A stretch of DNA of 64,000 bases from Dipteris shenzhenensis (GCA_047967505.1 CM106540.1); one strand, 5' to 3'; numbered from the stretch's first letter, positions 31,398-44,089 are shown. Numbers and translations: made by a program. Notes: a model not told the origin generated them from the letters alone.

Positions 31398-31740
31398 GTG
31401 CCAGCATGGAAGCCTGGCTTCCATAGCAAAAATTTATTTTTCTAACCTTCATTTTTGTTGTGATGGTGCCAGGTGAGTCGGCATACCTCTCCATCATAAG
31501 GCATGAAGATACGGTGTTGGCAACCTTGAGACAAACTCTATAGCGGATTATCTCCAAGTACTGATATTTAGAATTGGACATTCTATGGGAGACTAGCCAT
31601 CAGTATTGTTGTACTTTTAGCAATGTACTGACATCAATGTGAGTAGAAAAATTGACTCCCACTTTGATACTTTTTCATAAGGAACAGTATGATATGGACT
31701 ATTCTCACTTATGCAGTATTAAGAGGTTGCCCCTCCAAAG
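31398..31740. repeat. R1 continued after gypsy element 1
   Basis: Continues R1 copy a: the block with GCCTGGCTTCCA, CTTCATTTTTGTTGTGATGG and GGTGCCAGGTGAGT also occurs at 55750-55850 and inverted at 57000-57085. The next part (31480-31735) matches 60975-61255 in inverse. Confidence 0.65.
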
Positions 31741-31957
31741 ATGTTAGGATTGTCCCCAAAAGAATGTAGGAATAACTAAAAGGGAAAGAGGAAACACAAG
31801 TCTTGACTTTGTCCCAAAGGTGCAAGGAAAGTTGGCAATTCATAAAGACATGTGGGAGAACTTCTGGAGCTCTAGTGCATATTTTCTTGGCCTGATGTTC
31901 CTGGCATTGCTAGTTGTCCATACCGCTTTATGTATAATCAACCAAAAGAGGCAAGAG

Positions 31958-32313
31958 TGTGAAGAAAGTGGGAGAGAGGTAAGCAGTCTCACTTGCAACT
32001 TTCTAACATACACAATGGGGGAATACGCACAAAGGTGGAGGCTGAAAACAGTTTTCCTCTTCTTAGTTGTGAAAGCCAAAAAACTCTCTCTAGTACAAAA
32101 GGAATAGATGAACCCTATATGCTCGTTTCAAACCAAACTCAGCTAGCCTAGGTAGCATACCAACTGAGCCACTAACTAGAGTATATAAAGATAGTTGTCA
32201 TCCAACTATTATTTATGGGCGGTGTACCAATCGCATCTATAGCTAACAAGTCGGTGACATAAATGCACAACGGTCACCCTGGCATATCACCAGTGGAGCT
32301 CGATATCTCAACA
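31958..32313 (-). repeat. Ty1-copia 3' LTR, copy 3
   Basis: Minus-strand LTR of the same family as 365-715 and 2538-2892. It starts TGTTGAGATATCGAGCTCC after GAGCTCGAGGGGGAG and ends ...CTTTCTTCACA. Confidence 0.85.
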
Positions 32314-34600
32314 CTCCCCCTCGAGCTCAATCCCAATTCTTGCACACCAAGCAGGTCTCTGAACTTGTGCAGCTTCTCTCTGCCCAATGCCTTTGTGAAT
32401 ATGTCAGCTACTTGATCCTCTGTGTTAACATAAACTAGATCAATAAAACCTACTAGAGCCTTCTCCCGCACATAGTGGTAATGCACCTCAATGTGCTTTG
32501 TTCTAGAATGATAGACTGGGTTATTTGCCAAGTGTATATTGCTCATGTTGTCACAATAAATGACAACTGGCCCATCTATAGACTGATGCATATCATAAAG
32601 CAGCTTATGCAACCAAGCTACCTCACATGCAGCCATTGCTGCACCCCTGTATTCAGCCTCTGTGCTCGACAAGGCAACTATAGGCTATTTCTTGCTGCTC
32701 CAAGTGACTGCAGCACTCCCAAAAGAAAACACATATCCACTGATAGATCGTCTATTAGAAATACTACCAGCCCAATCAGCATCAGTGTATCCATGCAACT
32801 GTATCTGAACTCTAGTGTAATAAAATAGTCCATACTACAATGTGGACTTCACATACCTCTATATGTGTCTAGCTGCATCCAAATGCTTTCCTTAGAGCCT
32901 GCATAAACTGACTTACCCACCCAACAGCATAGCTTAAATCTGGCCTGGTAATAGTCATATAAATCAAACTTCCTACTATGCGTCTGTACATAGTAGGAGC
33001 TTCCAGAACCTCACCTGCATCTGCACTCAGCTTCACATTCTGCTCCAAAGGAACTGAAATAGGCTTATAGCCTGTCATCCCATATTTGGACAGCATGTCC
33101 AATCCATACTACCTCTGCAAGAGCCATATCCCACTTGTGGATCTAATCACCTCAATGCCCATGAAGTAATGCAGCTCTCCCAAATCCTTCATCTCAAACT
33201 TCTGCTTCAATAGCATTTTCACATGAAGGATATCTTCATCACTATCACCTGTGATGATCAATTTATCAACATAAATGACAAGCAGGATAATACCTTTCTC
33301 TATTTTTCTCACATAAAGTGAGAAATCTGCCATGGAAATATGAAAGCCAATAGTGACAAGATACTATCCTATCTTGTCAGACGATGCTCTGGGTGCTTGC
33401 TTCAAGCCATACAAGGCTTTCTTCAACCTGCAAACAAAGTCAGGATGAACAACATACACATAACCTGGTGGCTGCTCCATATAGACCTCTTCTTGCAAAT
33501 CACCATGCAAGAAGGCATTCTTTACATCCATCTGATGTAAAGACCATCCCTTCGATGCAGCCATAGCAATGACTGCTCTTACAGTTGCCATCCTTGCAAC
33601 CGGACTGAATGTTTCTTCATAATCAATGCCATATGTCTGTGCATACCCCTTGACAACTAATCTTGCCTTGTATTTGCTCACAGAACCATCTGCATTGTGC
33701 TTCACCTTATAGACCCACTTGCAGCCAATTGCATTCTTGTCTTTAGGCAAAGGCACCAATTCCCATGTAGCATTTCTTTCCAAGGCATCCATTTCTTCAT
33801 CCATGGCTTTCTCCCATTTTTCTTTTCCCATGGCTATCCACAGGATGACTCTGGTAGACCTGCACAAAATAGGCTCACTACCAGGTGCTCTTAAAACATC
33901 CCTAGTCTTCCTTACTCCAGGTGTAACAACAAAAGGAATACCCAATTCATCATCAATGCTATGTTCTGAGCCACTGGATTCACCATCCACATAAGAGTGA
34001 CCTGCATTCACATGAACCATGGGCTGATCTACTTTCTCTTTTCCTTTTCGTGATACCTGCATACCACTATCTGCATTGCTTTGAGGAGATTCTCCTGATC
34101 TCAATCTGCCTGTCCATGGCGAAGTATGTGAACCACTGCTAGAGGACACTACGGGTCCACTAATATTTTGTGATTGCTGCTGTGAATTTTGTGCAACATT
34201 ACCATTTTGTGCATCTACATCATCAACCACATTTACTGGTTCATGCTAGCTGCTCATCTCATCAAAAACATCTCTGCTCATTGTAAACTTACGAGTAGAA
34301 GGATTATAGCATCTATACCCTTTCTGTTGCAGAGAATAACCAATAAAGATGCACTTGAGAAATATTTGGTTTCCTACCATTATACCTCTCCTCTAGCGTC
34401 ATGCCATGTATTGATGCAGTGGGAGTCCTATTCATTATGTAGACTGCTGTAGCAACTGTTTCAGCCCAATAAAAATCTGGCGGGTCTTTTTCGTTGATCA
34501 TGGCATGAGATACCTCTCCAATATGCCTATTTTTCCTTTCTGCAAGTCCATTTTGATGTGGGGTATGACTGCATGAATATTGCTACTTTATGCCATGATG
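32314..34600 (-). pseudogene. Ty1-copia pol, 5'-truncated
   Basis: Reading right to left: end of the integrase core (HTPHQNGLAERKNRHIGEVS, then AVYIMNRTPTASIHGMT), linker, RT from [20 protein letters not shown] and [12 protein letters not shown] through [12 protein letters not shown] and YGLKQAPRA, then VIYVDKLIITG, where the catalytic YVDD has become YVDK. YFMGIEV and GSLIYMTITRPDL follow, then RNase H ending DQVADIFTKALG. Several in-frame stops split it. Gag, protease and the first half of integrase are missing; the truncation point lies near 34620. Confidence 0.9.
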
Positions 34601-34689
34601 TACCCAACTCTCCCTTTATTTGTGCGATGAAATTGGAACCACTTCTAGAATAGCAACAATGTTAGGTATATCTCTGTGACCTTACTTTT

Positions 34690-35515
34690 TTGGGTAATTT
34701 ATTTCTGCTACGTCTAAAAAGAATCAATTTTCTCTTAATGTATCTAAAAATTATGAATCTTCATTTAATGATTTAATGGCTAAATTTAAATATGTTTTTT
34801 CGTGTGATTTGCCTAATGGTTTACCTCCTGAGAGAGATGTAGGTCACAAAATAGACATACATCCTAGGTCTACCCCTATTTGTAATTCACCTTATAGACT
34901 TAGTCAAAAAGAAGAATGCGACATCAAAACAAAGTTAATTGAATATCTTAGAGAGGGCCAGATTCAACCTAGTAACTCACCACGATCATCAGCTCAAATT
35001 GGTAAAGAAAAAAGATGGCATTATGGTTTTATGCATAGATTATCGAGACTTAAATAAAATCACAATAAAAAATTAGTTTCCTATGCCTTGCATTGATGAG
35101 CTCTTTGATCAATTGCAAGGGGGAATATATTATAGCAAAATTGACTTAAGGTCAAGATATAACCAAGTGCAAATTAGAGAAGAGGATGTCCCTAAGACAT
35201 CATTTTGTACTAGGTATGGGCATTATCGGCTTTGAAAGTAATGCCTATTGGTTTAACTAATGCTCCAACAACTTGTATGACACTTATGAATAGTGTCTTG
35301 AGGTCATATGTAGGTGATGGACCAGCTTAAGTGGAAGGGAAGTACCTTGGTATGGGATGAACCTCAAAAGAATAGCTTTGAGAAATTAAAAGTGGCTATA
35401 GTCTTTGCTCTTGTCTTAAAGGTAGTAGATCCCAATGAACCATTTGTGGTTGAAACAGATGCCAGTGATGTTGTTGTTGGGGCAGTGCTTTTACAAAAGA
35501 CAACACCTTTTGGTG
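34690..35515 (+). pseudogene. Ty3-gypsy RT/RNase H fragment
   Basis: [36 protein letters not shown], a [15 protein letters not shown] segment in another frame, and PFVVETDASDVVVGAVLLQ mark RT fingers, motif A and the start of RNase H. Frame breaks are frequent and the YxDD region is lost. Confidence 0.75.
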
Positions 35516-35559
35516 GACAACGACCACTATTTAGTGGGACTCTAGACCCTTTCGTATGA

Positions 35560-36185
35560 TGTCATTTTGGATGAAAATATATTTGTTGGTTCTATATCTT
35601 TGTTGGAGTATTGTCTAATTACTAACTTGCACATATGCATGTTGAGTACATCCTCAACCAAGTCATCTTGCATACTAACTCTCTCAAGCCTCTCATACTC
35701 AATGGAACTTGCATAAAAAATATCTTAAATAAGGAGACAAGTACACAAGTTGACATAGGGGCACGAGAGTTCATTCCAACTAGCGCTAGAGGGAATGAAG
35801 ACTCCTCCCACCCTGCTCTCCTAAACGAGATAAAATGTAGAAGAATGTTGCATCATGTAGATTGCAATTTTATTGTCCTTGAATGTGTTTGTTGATGCAT
35901 TACATATCATTCTTGCTCTATCTCCTACATGGAAAGGCATTGCATTGGATAGATTGTATGGTGCAACATTCATCTCAAGCATCAAGTCATTGATTTCCAT
36001 GTCTTGTATAAGCCAACACAAATTCCCTTGTATTGTGTGGATCACCTTAGCCTCTTTCTTCATGAGGCTGATAGACAATACGATGTGGTGTGTTGAATTT
36101 ACTTGTGTGGTCTTCCATCTTTCTCCTTTCCCATGTCTTGTGAGCTTCATCTCCAATTGAGCACTCCCTTGTTTGTAATAGCATC
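35560..36185 (+). repeat. LTR-like segment, probably solo
   Basis: The 3' part (about 36095-36170: ACTTGTGTGGTCTTCCATC, CTTTCTCCTTTCCCAT) is shared with 54110-54190, where it is followed by a copia-type primer site TGGTATTAGAACC. The central part (35890-36020) is shared in inverse with 21340-21510. No coding frame is recognised. Confidence 0.45.
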
Positions 36186-36304
36186 CAAGTGCAAAGGCAA
36201 CTAAAATACTTTAGAAACAACTTCCTCTGTGAGCTGGATCCTTGGGGTTAAGTAACCCCCCAATTCCTATAACTTTGCAAACTGCTCATTTTCCTCTGCA
36301 AATT

Positions 36305-36492
36305 TATTTATTACTTCCACTAGGGGTAATGGTGATATCCCTCTAGATCTATTTTCACTTCCACTAGGGGTAATGGTGATATCCCTCTAGGTCTATTTAT
36401 TACTTCCACTAGGGGTAATGGTGATATCCCTCTAGATCTATTTATTACTTCCACTAGGGGTAATGGTGATATCCCTCTAGATCTATTTTCCA
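36305..36492. repeat. 45-bp tandem repeat, about four copies
   Basis: Units containing ACTTCCACTAGGGGTAATGG and TGATATCCCTCTAGATC start at about 36313, 36357, 36402 and 36447. Confidence 0.9.
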
Positions 36493-37064
36493 TAACCATA
36501 TTTGGTTTTCTGGCTCGAAGTGATTCAGATAAAATTTAAAGTCAATAAACAGAGATGATCGAGGACATCATATTGACTTACTCACTTTGCTCATTTGAGA
36601 TCCAACTTTGCATCATCCTGTTCCAGTTCTTTGAGCTTTTGATGTTCAAATGGAGAGGAGGGGAATGCTTGAAGGAAACAGTTATGCACTTGCCCGTTTT
36701 GTCTAAAAGTGTCTTTGAATCAATATCCTCTTGTGCTCCTGAGGTTGCCTAGCTATGTTGGCTGATGCTGTGTGACTTACCAACAGTCTTATTATGCATA
36801 GTACAGACATCATATGCTGAGTTTTGAACTGATTGAAATGACTTCTCGCACACTGCAGCATTCTGATGAGCTCAAGGATAAGGACATTTTTGAAATGAAT
36901 CCTAGAATCAAACATCTTCAGTTTAAACCATTTCTTAGAAGTGACGACCCACATGTGTAATATATCAATCAACTAAATACGAGTAGCTGCAACACCGTAT
37001 TATATCTAGATGCCATCTCGGCAATAACTTCCTACTCCGGATCCTCTGATTGGGTTATTCAGCT

Positions 37065-37205
37065 CTCATAAACCTATAAAAGATTTCATGCAGAATCCAT
37101 TCACCAGTGGTGAGAATACGTTTCCATGCAAGTCCACAATCCAGAATGTTCCCTATTCAAGGTCCTCCACAATTTGATATGGTCCCTGATATCTCAACTA
37201 TCACA
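37065..37205 (-). pseudogene. Gypsy integrase C-terminal fragment
   Basis: Minus-strand reading LRYQGPYQIVEDLE, stop, GTFWIVDLHGN, VNGFCMKSFIGL is the GPY/F module at the C-terminus of plant gypsy integrases. Nothing else of the element is recognised nearby. Confidence 0.6.
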
Positions 37206-38167
37206 GCGTCCACAGACCTTGGGGGAGGGTTTGAATGGTCCACCTTAGCTATACTCAGATATGCCTTGAGGCTCGTGATTGGCTAGGTATTGAGATAGGA
37301 TAAGTAGAGCGCATCATCCCACTCGTGAGATGCATGTAACATGCAGGAGGTTGAGAGAAAGGGGCACTTGTTCATTCAAGAGAAGATTTGGGCTACTCGA
37401 ACCCATGGTGACTTTCCTATTCGAGGTCTGGTGAAATGGAAACCGGCTCGTTTGATTGCACAGGCAAGACAAAGAGGGCCCATCAAAGTCCAATAGAGGA
37501 CGATCACAGACTTTGCCCACCATGGTGGCCGAAGCAAGAGAAAACAAGGGATACAATGCTGCGGGACGTAGGGAGCACGACACATCAAAGTTGCCCTTGA
37601 GTGGACCCCCACATGAGGACCATAGATATCTCCGCTTTACATTTAAGGACTTTGTCCACCATGGTAGCAAGGGATACCATGCTGCTGGTAGATCTAAGTA
37701 GCGACTTCAAGCTTTAGTGATAGATGGTGAACATCGTGAACTGTGGGATGATATTGAACAGTGCATGCAAAAAGCACATAAAAAGAGTGGTAGTTCCAAT
37801 GGATTAGCCCTGGGGGCTAGAGGGATGAAATGTATAACCTCCACGTGTCTTCTCGAATTTTCAGAACCGCCCTGCTCCGCATCGCTACGCCAGGCTAAGG
37901 AGGCCTCGGTCTTGCTCATCGAATCTCACTCCCGGCCATCATAGGGAAAGGCGTCTCTTCGCCATTCCTGTGGTGAACATAAATAGACAATGATAATTGG
38001 AGGGGCTAAACATGTAGGGAAGGCGTCTAAGCTAAGCAATAATTAAAGGAAGGAGCTATCGAATAAGCAAAGGACACTTGGCGATGAGAGATCCAATCCC
38101 ATAGGCAAGACTGCAAAAGAGGGTGAGGGGAGGCCTTCTTAAGGCAACCTGCAGCAACACGGAAATC
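37206..38167. other. Region upstream of U2, no recognised gene
   Basis: Contains short frames only. A sequence with CACCATGGT and ACAAGGGATACAATGCTGC occurs twice (about 37520-37560 and 37655-37690). The last 120 bases before U2 carry no clear copy of the plant upstream sequence element; a weak TTCTTAAGG lies about 30 bases before the U2 start. Confidence 0.4.
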
Positions 38168-38362
38168 ATACCTTTCTCGGCCTTTGGGCTAAGATCAAGT
38201 GTAGTATCTGTTCTTATCAGTTTTATATCTGATACGTGACCCATCGGGTCACATGATATTAACCTTATTTCTTTCAGGGGGCGGCCCCATCCGGCAGCTT
38301 GCTGCCCGGGACCGCGAGCGTCGCCTCTGTCTTGCACTGCTTCAGAGGCCTGGCGCACCCCT
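38168..38362 (+). ncRNA. U2: U2 spliceosomal snRNA-like gene
   Basis: U2 snRNA pairs with the intron branch site in the spliceosome. The 5' end ATACCTTTCTCGGCC, then AAGATCAAGTGTAGTATCTG (containing the branch-site-pairing GTAGTA), TTCTTATCAG and TATCTGAT are nearly identical to known U2. The stem-IIb hairpin GTGACCC-atc-GGGTCAC is fully paired but differs from the usual GTGGGCC/GGCCCAC, a compensatory change. Stem III CCGGCAGC/GCTGCCCGG and stem IV GCCTCTG/CAGAGGC also pair. Departures: CTTTGGGC for CTTTTGGC near the 5' end, TTTTATATC for TTTAATATC, and an Sm-site region reading ATTTCTTTCAG where a U-run is expected. Pairing argues for function or a recent origin; the Sm site and weak promoter argue for a variant or pseudogene. 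Confidence 0.85.
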
Positions 38363-40029
38363 CCTCCCTCTTCCCCCCGGCGGGGGAGGAGCCCAATTCA
38401 ATCCCAACGGAAGGACAAGGGCATCGTGACTCGTGAGGGTCGACGCTGAAGTTTTGCATCTATGGTTCCAACGCAGGTGATCGTTGTCATTCTTCTGTTA
38501 TGCGTATGGAACTGGAAATTAAATACATTGGCAGGAGCATATAACGATCCGCTATTGGATCCTCCAGCAGCAGGTGATCAGCAAATTGGAAGCGTCCAAA
38601 GGATGGCGGATGGCGGGTTCCATTCCCCTGTAGCCAATGCTACAATATATCTTATTGTCCATGCTCTATGGATTTTTAGGGCTGAAGGTGCAGGTAAGAG
38701 TAAGAAAAGCATAGGTGCCAATGCCACCGTGCGATTATCATATCTTTAGTTTTGTATCCGCGTACGGGATAGCCCAGGTTTGGCCGCTGCAGTTGAACGC
38801 TTGCAGCAACGGAGAATCGACAAGCATAAATTGGATTCCAGGCTCTATGTTCTAAAATTTCTGTTCTCATTGGATCCGCTCTGCATTCACCTGGAAGCGC
38901 CTTCATGTTCTGAAATTTGCCTTTTCGTCGAATCCCCATTTTTTGTCTACACTACGTCTGGAACTCCTCCTGTAGTTGCCTTCAGCTTGACCATTATCGA
39001 TCGCTTCAAGACAGTGAGGTTAGAGGGCAGTGGGGAGGTGACACACCGTGAGCCAATCCCCACTTGTCGATGTAGATGCTCCATCGGCTCCCATGGAGAA
39101 GCCCTCTGGAACAAGTTGGAGCTGTCCTTGTTTATTGGTCTTTCAACCCGCACCTCTTGCTCTGGTCCCATGCAAGTGAACCACCCTAGTATATAGGTAC
39201 AATCCTGGCAGTACCACACGTCCATGGCTATACCATCTTCAGTCACAAACCCACGAGTTATGTTGAGCAATCTTGGTACAACTATCATCCAGCTATCCCC
39301 CTCGTAATCTAAGTCTTCCAAGCAGGTCTGTTTCGAGCTATCTTCACTCTGGCAGGATCTACAGCCAACTAACTCACTTAAGCAATGAGATCCCTGTGGG
39401 TGATCCACGCACATCTCCCAGCCCAGGTGTATCTCAAAAAACCTGGACCATGAGCTCAACAAAAAACCTAAATTTGTATGATTGGACATAGTCTAGTCTT
39501 ACAAAGGTATATCTCATCTAGGTAATCTTCCGATGACAGCATAGCCTTTCACCTATAGATTTACCCGTGTTGTCCACAGCCAAGGCTTCAAAACGCTCAC
39601 CAAGTCCACCTTCCAACAACCTGGCAATTGAGCTTTGAAGAAGCACCTAGTCTTCCGTCTCTGCCTTCCAGGAAGGCTTTCACCCTCCAATCTCTCATTA
39701 CCTGGGAAACATACAATGCCCAGAGCAAGCCACTAAGGATTGAAAAAGTACACAATGAAGAGATCAGCCAACCAGTTGGGCAGGCACCGGTAGACCCTAA
39801 CATACGTGAGCTTTATTTTATGGCAGATGTTCCCCAAAATTCAAAGCAGAGTCTTCCATTCTCGGGAAGCCTGTTGGCGGGAAGCTCTCGTGTGTGTCTA
39901 TGGGCTCAAATATCCTACCTCTATTGCTAATGAGTTTGCTGCCAAACAGAGGCCTAACCACCAGGCCAGGTGTCAACCATTTGTCAATGCCTTTCAGAGG
40001 CCTTTGCCTCGAGATACATTTGCTCCCAC
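38363..40029. other. Unassigned region with an unrecognised Cys-rich frame
   Basis: Mostly unrecognised. The longest frame is on the minus strand at 38947-39489 (180 codons). It has clustered cysteines (CVDHPQGSHC, CRSCQSEDSSKQTC, WYCQDC) and resembles no family I know; there is no clear start context and no supporting neighbour. This could be host unique DNA or old repeat. Confidence 0.3.
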
Positions 40030-40430
40030 GCCTCCCTATGAAGATGCCTCAGACGAATCCAACAAATCCATTGTACCTAACTTCAAAGGCTTGCTTTTAA
40101 TAACGTGATGGCAGTCAAGCACTTAGGAGGGACACTAGGAACTAGAACAAGGATGGGTGATACATGTATGTACTATCCTCGAATTTTGTCATAATAGCTA
40201 GTCCCTGCTCAGCGTTTATGGTTTTCAACCTTGTTGAGCGTCTGTCATGAGATATGTGTTTTATTATCAGAGGATGAGTTTGGGCATGTTCCTGGATTCT
40301 TCTAGATATATGCATATGGTACAGATACACTTGGCACAGGAGGTCAAAGAGCGTCGTGCTTAGTACAGCCACACATAGACTCAGTAAAGATGCGAAAGAC
40401 AAACTCACAGTGCATTAACTCAAAGGCAAC
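40030..40430. repeat. Direct repeat, copy 1
   Basis: Shares GAGGCTTGCTTTTAATAA, GGAGGGACACTAGGA, TACATGTATGTACTATCC, GATATATGCATATGGTACA and ACACTTGGC, in the same order, with 41280-41640. Copy 1 has an extra segment around 40200-40260. Confidence 0.75.
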
Positions 40431-41279
40431 TTTGAGAAAACCTAATTAGTTGGAGAATTGCGAGGAATGCATTTTTAACCTCCAGGATGAGAGTGAATAA
40501 GAGCATCTCTAGTATGCATGCACTTGTAGGAGTATCGCATACTTGGTGAAGAGAAATGAGATCTCCTTCGCGGTGTGCTGTGACTTTGCCCTTCCCCTCC
40601 AAGAAATAGACATCTTATTAGATGCTTTGAAAACAGTACAAAATATCAATTGCATGTGAGGCTTCCTAAGGACAAGACCAATTTTTCACAGGCTAGGATG
40701 GGCCCGGATATCTCCCGATCGCTATAGAGAACCAAGCACAATAAACTTTCTTGTCATTTACACTCCGGAGGGCTGCTTTAAAGTTCACACAAGAACGCCA
40801 AAAAAAAAAAAAAACCACGGTCTTACATAGGAGGGGAGTATAACTCTGGAAGAATATCTTTGTTTTTTTTTTACTGATGGAGGCATTTAGTTTTGGTGCC
40901 AAAAATAATATTTCTTGTACCATACACAAGTGCTTGTCGTATGAAATGTTTTATTCATCAATCATAAACCCGTAAAATGTGTGTTGTGGTGATATGATAC
41001 ATCACCAAGTCTACCCCCCTTCAAATAAATCCCCATCTAAGTCAAAAATGTTGATCAACAATTATGTAACATGGTCGTTAAATTGTACTCTTTCTAGATT
41101 AGTTATTTACTAGTTGTCTTGGTAACAAACAATGCCAAACTAGATATTAAATGCTATCATCTATGTGTGACTCTTCCCATATGGTGGTCATATTGAATAA
41201 CTCATAAAGATCACTATTTTAAAAGGTTACAAAAGGATTTTACACTTAGTTTGATAATTAGATTTAAAAGACACATTTG

Positions 41280-41640
41280 CTTCTGCCCCTCTATATGAAG
41301 ATCCCTCAGACGACTCCAACTGATCCATTGTATCTAACTGCAGAGGCTTGCTTTTAATAATGTGATGGCAGTCAATTACTTAGGAGGGACACTAGGAGCT
41401 AGAACAAGGATGGGTAATACATGTATGTACTATCCTCGATTTTTGTCATATTAGCTAGTCTTATTTTCAGAGGACGATTTTGCGCATGTTCCTGGATTCG
41501 TCTAGATATATGCATATGGTACAAATACACTTGGCGCAAGAGGTCAAAGAGCAGGAGCTTCGTGCTTAGTACAGCCAGACGTAGGATGGGTCCGGATATC
41601 TCCTGATCGCTATTAGGGTTGAGACTGAATAGCTGAGGCC
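41280..41640. repeat. Direct repeat, copy 2
   Basis: Second copy of 40030-40430, shorter in the middle. Both copies are followed by GATGGG(C/T)CCGGATATCTCC, at 40697 and 41586. Confidence 0.75.
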
Positions 41641-41689
41641 ATATATCGTTTCTCACAGCTTCGTATCACTGCATCGACCCAGATGGCTT

Positions 41690-41895
41690 AGACCTAGCGA
41701 TACAGAGGGTTGTCCCGATGCAAAGTACCTCACGGCCTCGTTCATTGCAGGACTAAGGAAAAAATTCCATAAGGATATGAAAAAGATTAGAAGCTATGAA
41801 ACGTTTAGTGCTGCTCATGCAGCAGCCATTGACATCGAGGATGGTATGACCGACTCTGACACTAGCAATGATGATGGTAGATCTAGTGCATGAGA
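41690..41895 (+). pseudogene. Possible gag-like fragment
   Basis: The plus-strand reading LTASFIAGLRKKFHKDMKKI, then FSAAHAAAIDIEDGM, resembles the FxxGLrxx..A..A..vE pattern of retrotransposon gag proteins. Too short to assign. Confidence 0.3.
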
Positions 41896-42046
41896 TAAGT
41901 GCTCAAGTCAACTGTCGAAACATCAATGGGTAACACCTCATAGGATGGTAGCAACACTCTTAGCACCTGGTCCCTCACACCTGCATATGAGGTCCTTCTC
42001 ATCACCCAACAAACGTCTATGCATCCTTCTGCCAAATACCATGACC

Positions 42047-43674
42047 TCTTTGTTACAAATGTTAGATCTCTACTTGCGACTGTCTAACATTGTAACAAAA
42101 GCCCTGGCTTTGCAAGATTTTGACATGGTCCACAAACCTCACCTTGGGATTGTTGAAGACTATCTTATCATCTATAAGGGAAAAAGATTCTTCACATGCT
42201 ATTACCAAGTCTTCAGTTGCATGGGAAATCCCTCCAAGGTAACGACTCGTTTAGCTCACTAGGCCCTTACACTTTTGGAGCATCTTTTGCTCATCCCCTA
42301 TGACATGTTTTCTCATTCTTTAGATTGGTTGCCTTCCCTCTTGGTTGCAAATATCACATCTCCATTTTCCACCAGCTATTAGCGTGACAAAATCTTCTAG
42401 CAATTAGCAAGATTTTCTTCCTGTCTCTTTGGATCATGATTGTTGTCCATGGACGAGAGACAAACAATTTCATGTTAGTCATATCAATTGAGACTCAATA
42501 ATTTATGGCATTTTAAAGTTTCAACTAGATATGATTTTTTAAAAGGTTTTTTAATACCTAGTATATAAAATTTCTCATATTACATTTGGTGTAAGCTAGC
42601 TAGAGAGGGGAAGAGAGAAACCATCCAAGTGATACCCATCAACATTCAAAATTTATAATATTTTTAGTTTGCTCTAATTTCTTCACGCCTTCTTTATATG
42701 ACTACCCATTTTTATTTTATGATAGTATCCTATGTATAAGGAGAGTTTCTACATTATTTTTATAACAATCATGTGTCCACTAGCTGTGCATCATTCTATA
42801 CTCTTATAACATGCACTACTTCATCCATATACATTATGTTGTGTTTGATGACCACTTCTCTTTGTTACAAATGTTAGATCTCTACTTGCGATTGTCTAAC
42901 ATTGTAACAAAAGCCCTGGCTCTGCAAGATTTTGACATGGTCCACAAACCTCACCTTGGGATTGCTGAAGACTATCTTATCATCTATAAGGGAGAAAGAT
43001 TCTTCACATGCTATTACCAAGTCTTCAGTTGCATGGGAAATCCCTCCAAGAATGGTAACCACGCATTTAGCTCACTAGGGCCTTACACTTTTGGAGCATC
43101 TTTTGCTCATCCCCTATGACGTGTTTTCTCATTCTTTAGATTAGCTGCCTTCCCTCTTGGTTGCAAATATCACATCTCCATTTTCCACCAGCTAATAGCA
43201 TGAAAAAATCTTCTAGCAATTAGCAAGATTTTCTTCTTGTCTCTTTGGATCAGGATTGTTGTCCAAGTACGAGAGACAAACAATTTCATGTTAATCATAT
43301 CAATTGAGACTCAATAATTTATGGCATTTTAAAGTTTCAACTAGATATGATTTTTTAAAAGGTTTTTTAATACCTAGTATATAAAATTTCTCATATTACA
43401 TCTGGTGTAAGCTAGCTAGAGAGGGGAAGAGAGAAACCATCCAAGTGATACCCATCAACATTCAAAATTTATAATATTTTTAGTTTGCTCTAATTTCTTC
43501 ACGCCTTCTTTATATGACTACCCATTTTTATTTTATGATAGTATCCTATGTATAAGGAGAGTTTCTACATTATTTTTATAACAATCATGTGTCCACTAGC
43601 TGTCCATCATTCTATACTCTTATAACATGCACTACTTCATCCATATACATTATGTTGTGTTTGATGACCACTTC
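42047..43674. repeat. 811-bp tandem duplication
   Basis: The sequence from CTCTTTGTTACAAATGTTAG at 42047 recurs at 42858. The two units are nearly identical to the end of the second unit at about 43674. Each unit holds a short conserved frame, with LDLYLRLSNIVTKALALQDF and HKPHLGI(V/A)EDYLIIYKG, ending in MGNPSK. Copy 1 continues into GGTAACG, copy 2 into AATGGTAACC. The peptide is not one I recognise. Confidence 0.85.
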
Positions 43675-43844
43675 TTAACCTTCTAGTTAATCCAGGTTCA
43701 TGGAGTGTATAATTTGTGATTTAATCAAGGTTGGCATACATGAGCCACACAATTGGCTAGACTACAAATGATCTGATGAAGGCTAGCATAGTGAGCCTCA
43801 TAATCGCTTCAAGTCAAGTATAATACAATATCATGTCCATTATA

Positions 43845-43855
43845 TATATATACAT

Positions 43856-43932
<77 letters not shown>

Positions 43933-44089
43933 TATACATACATACATACATATATACATACATACATATATAAATATAAATATATAAATATAAATAAATA
44001 AATAAATAAATAAATATAAATAAATATATATATATATATACATGCATATATATAGATACATACATATATATATATATATAGATACATAC

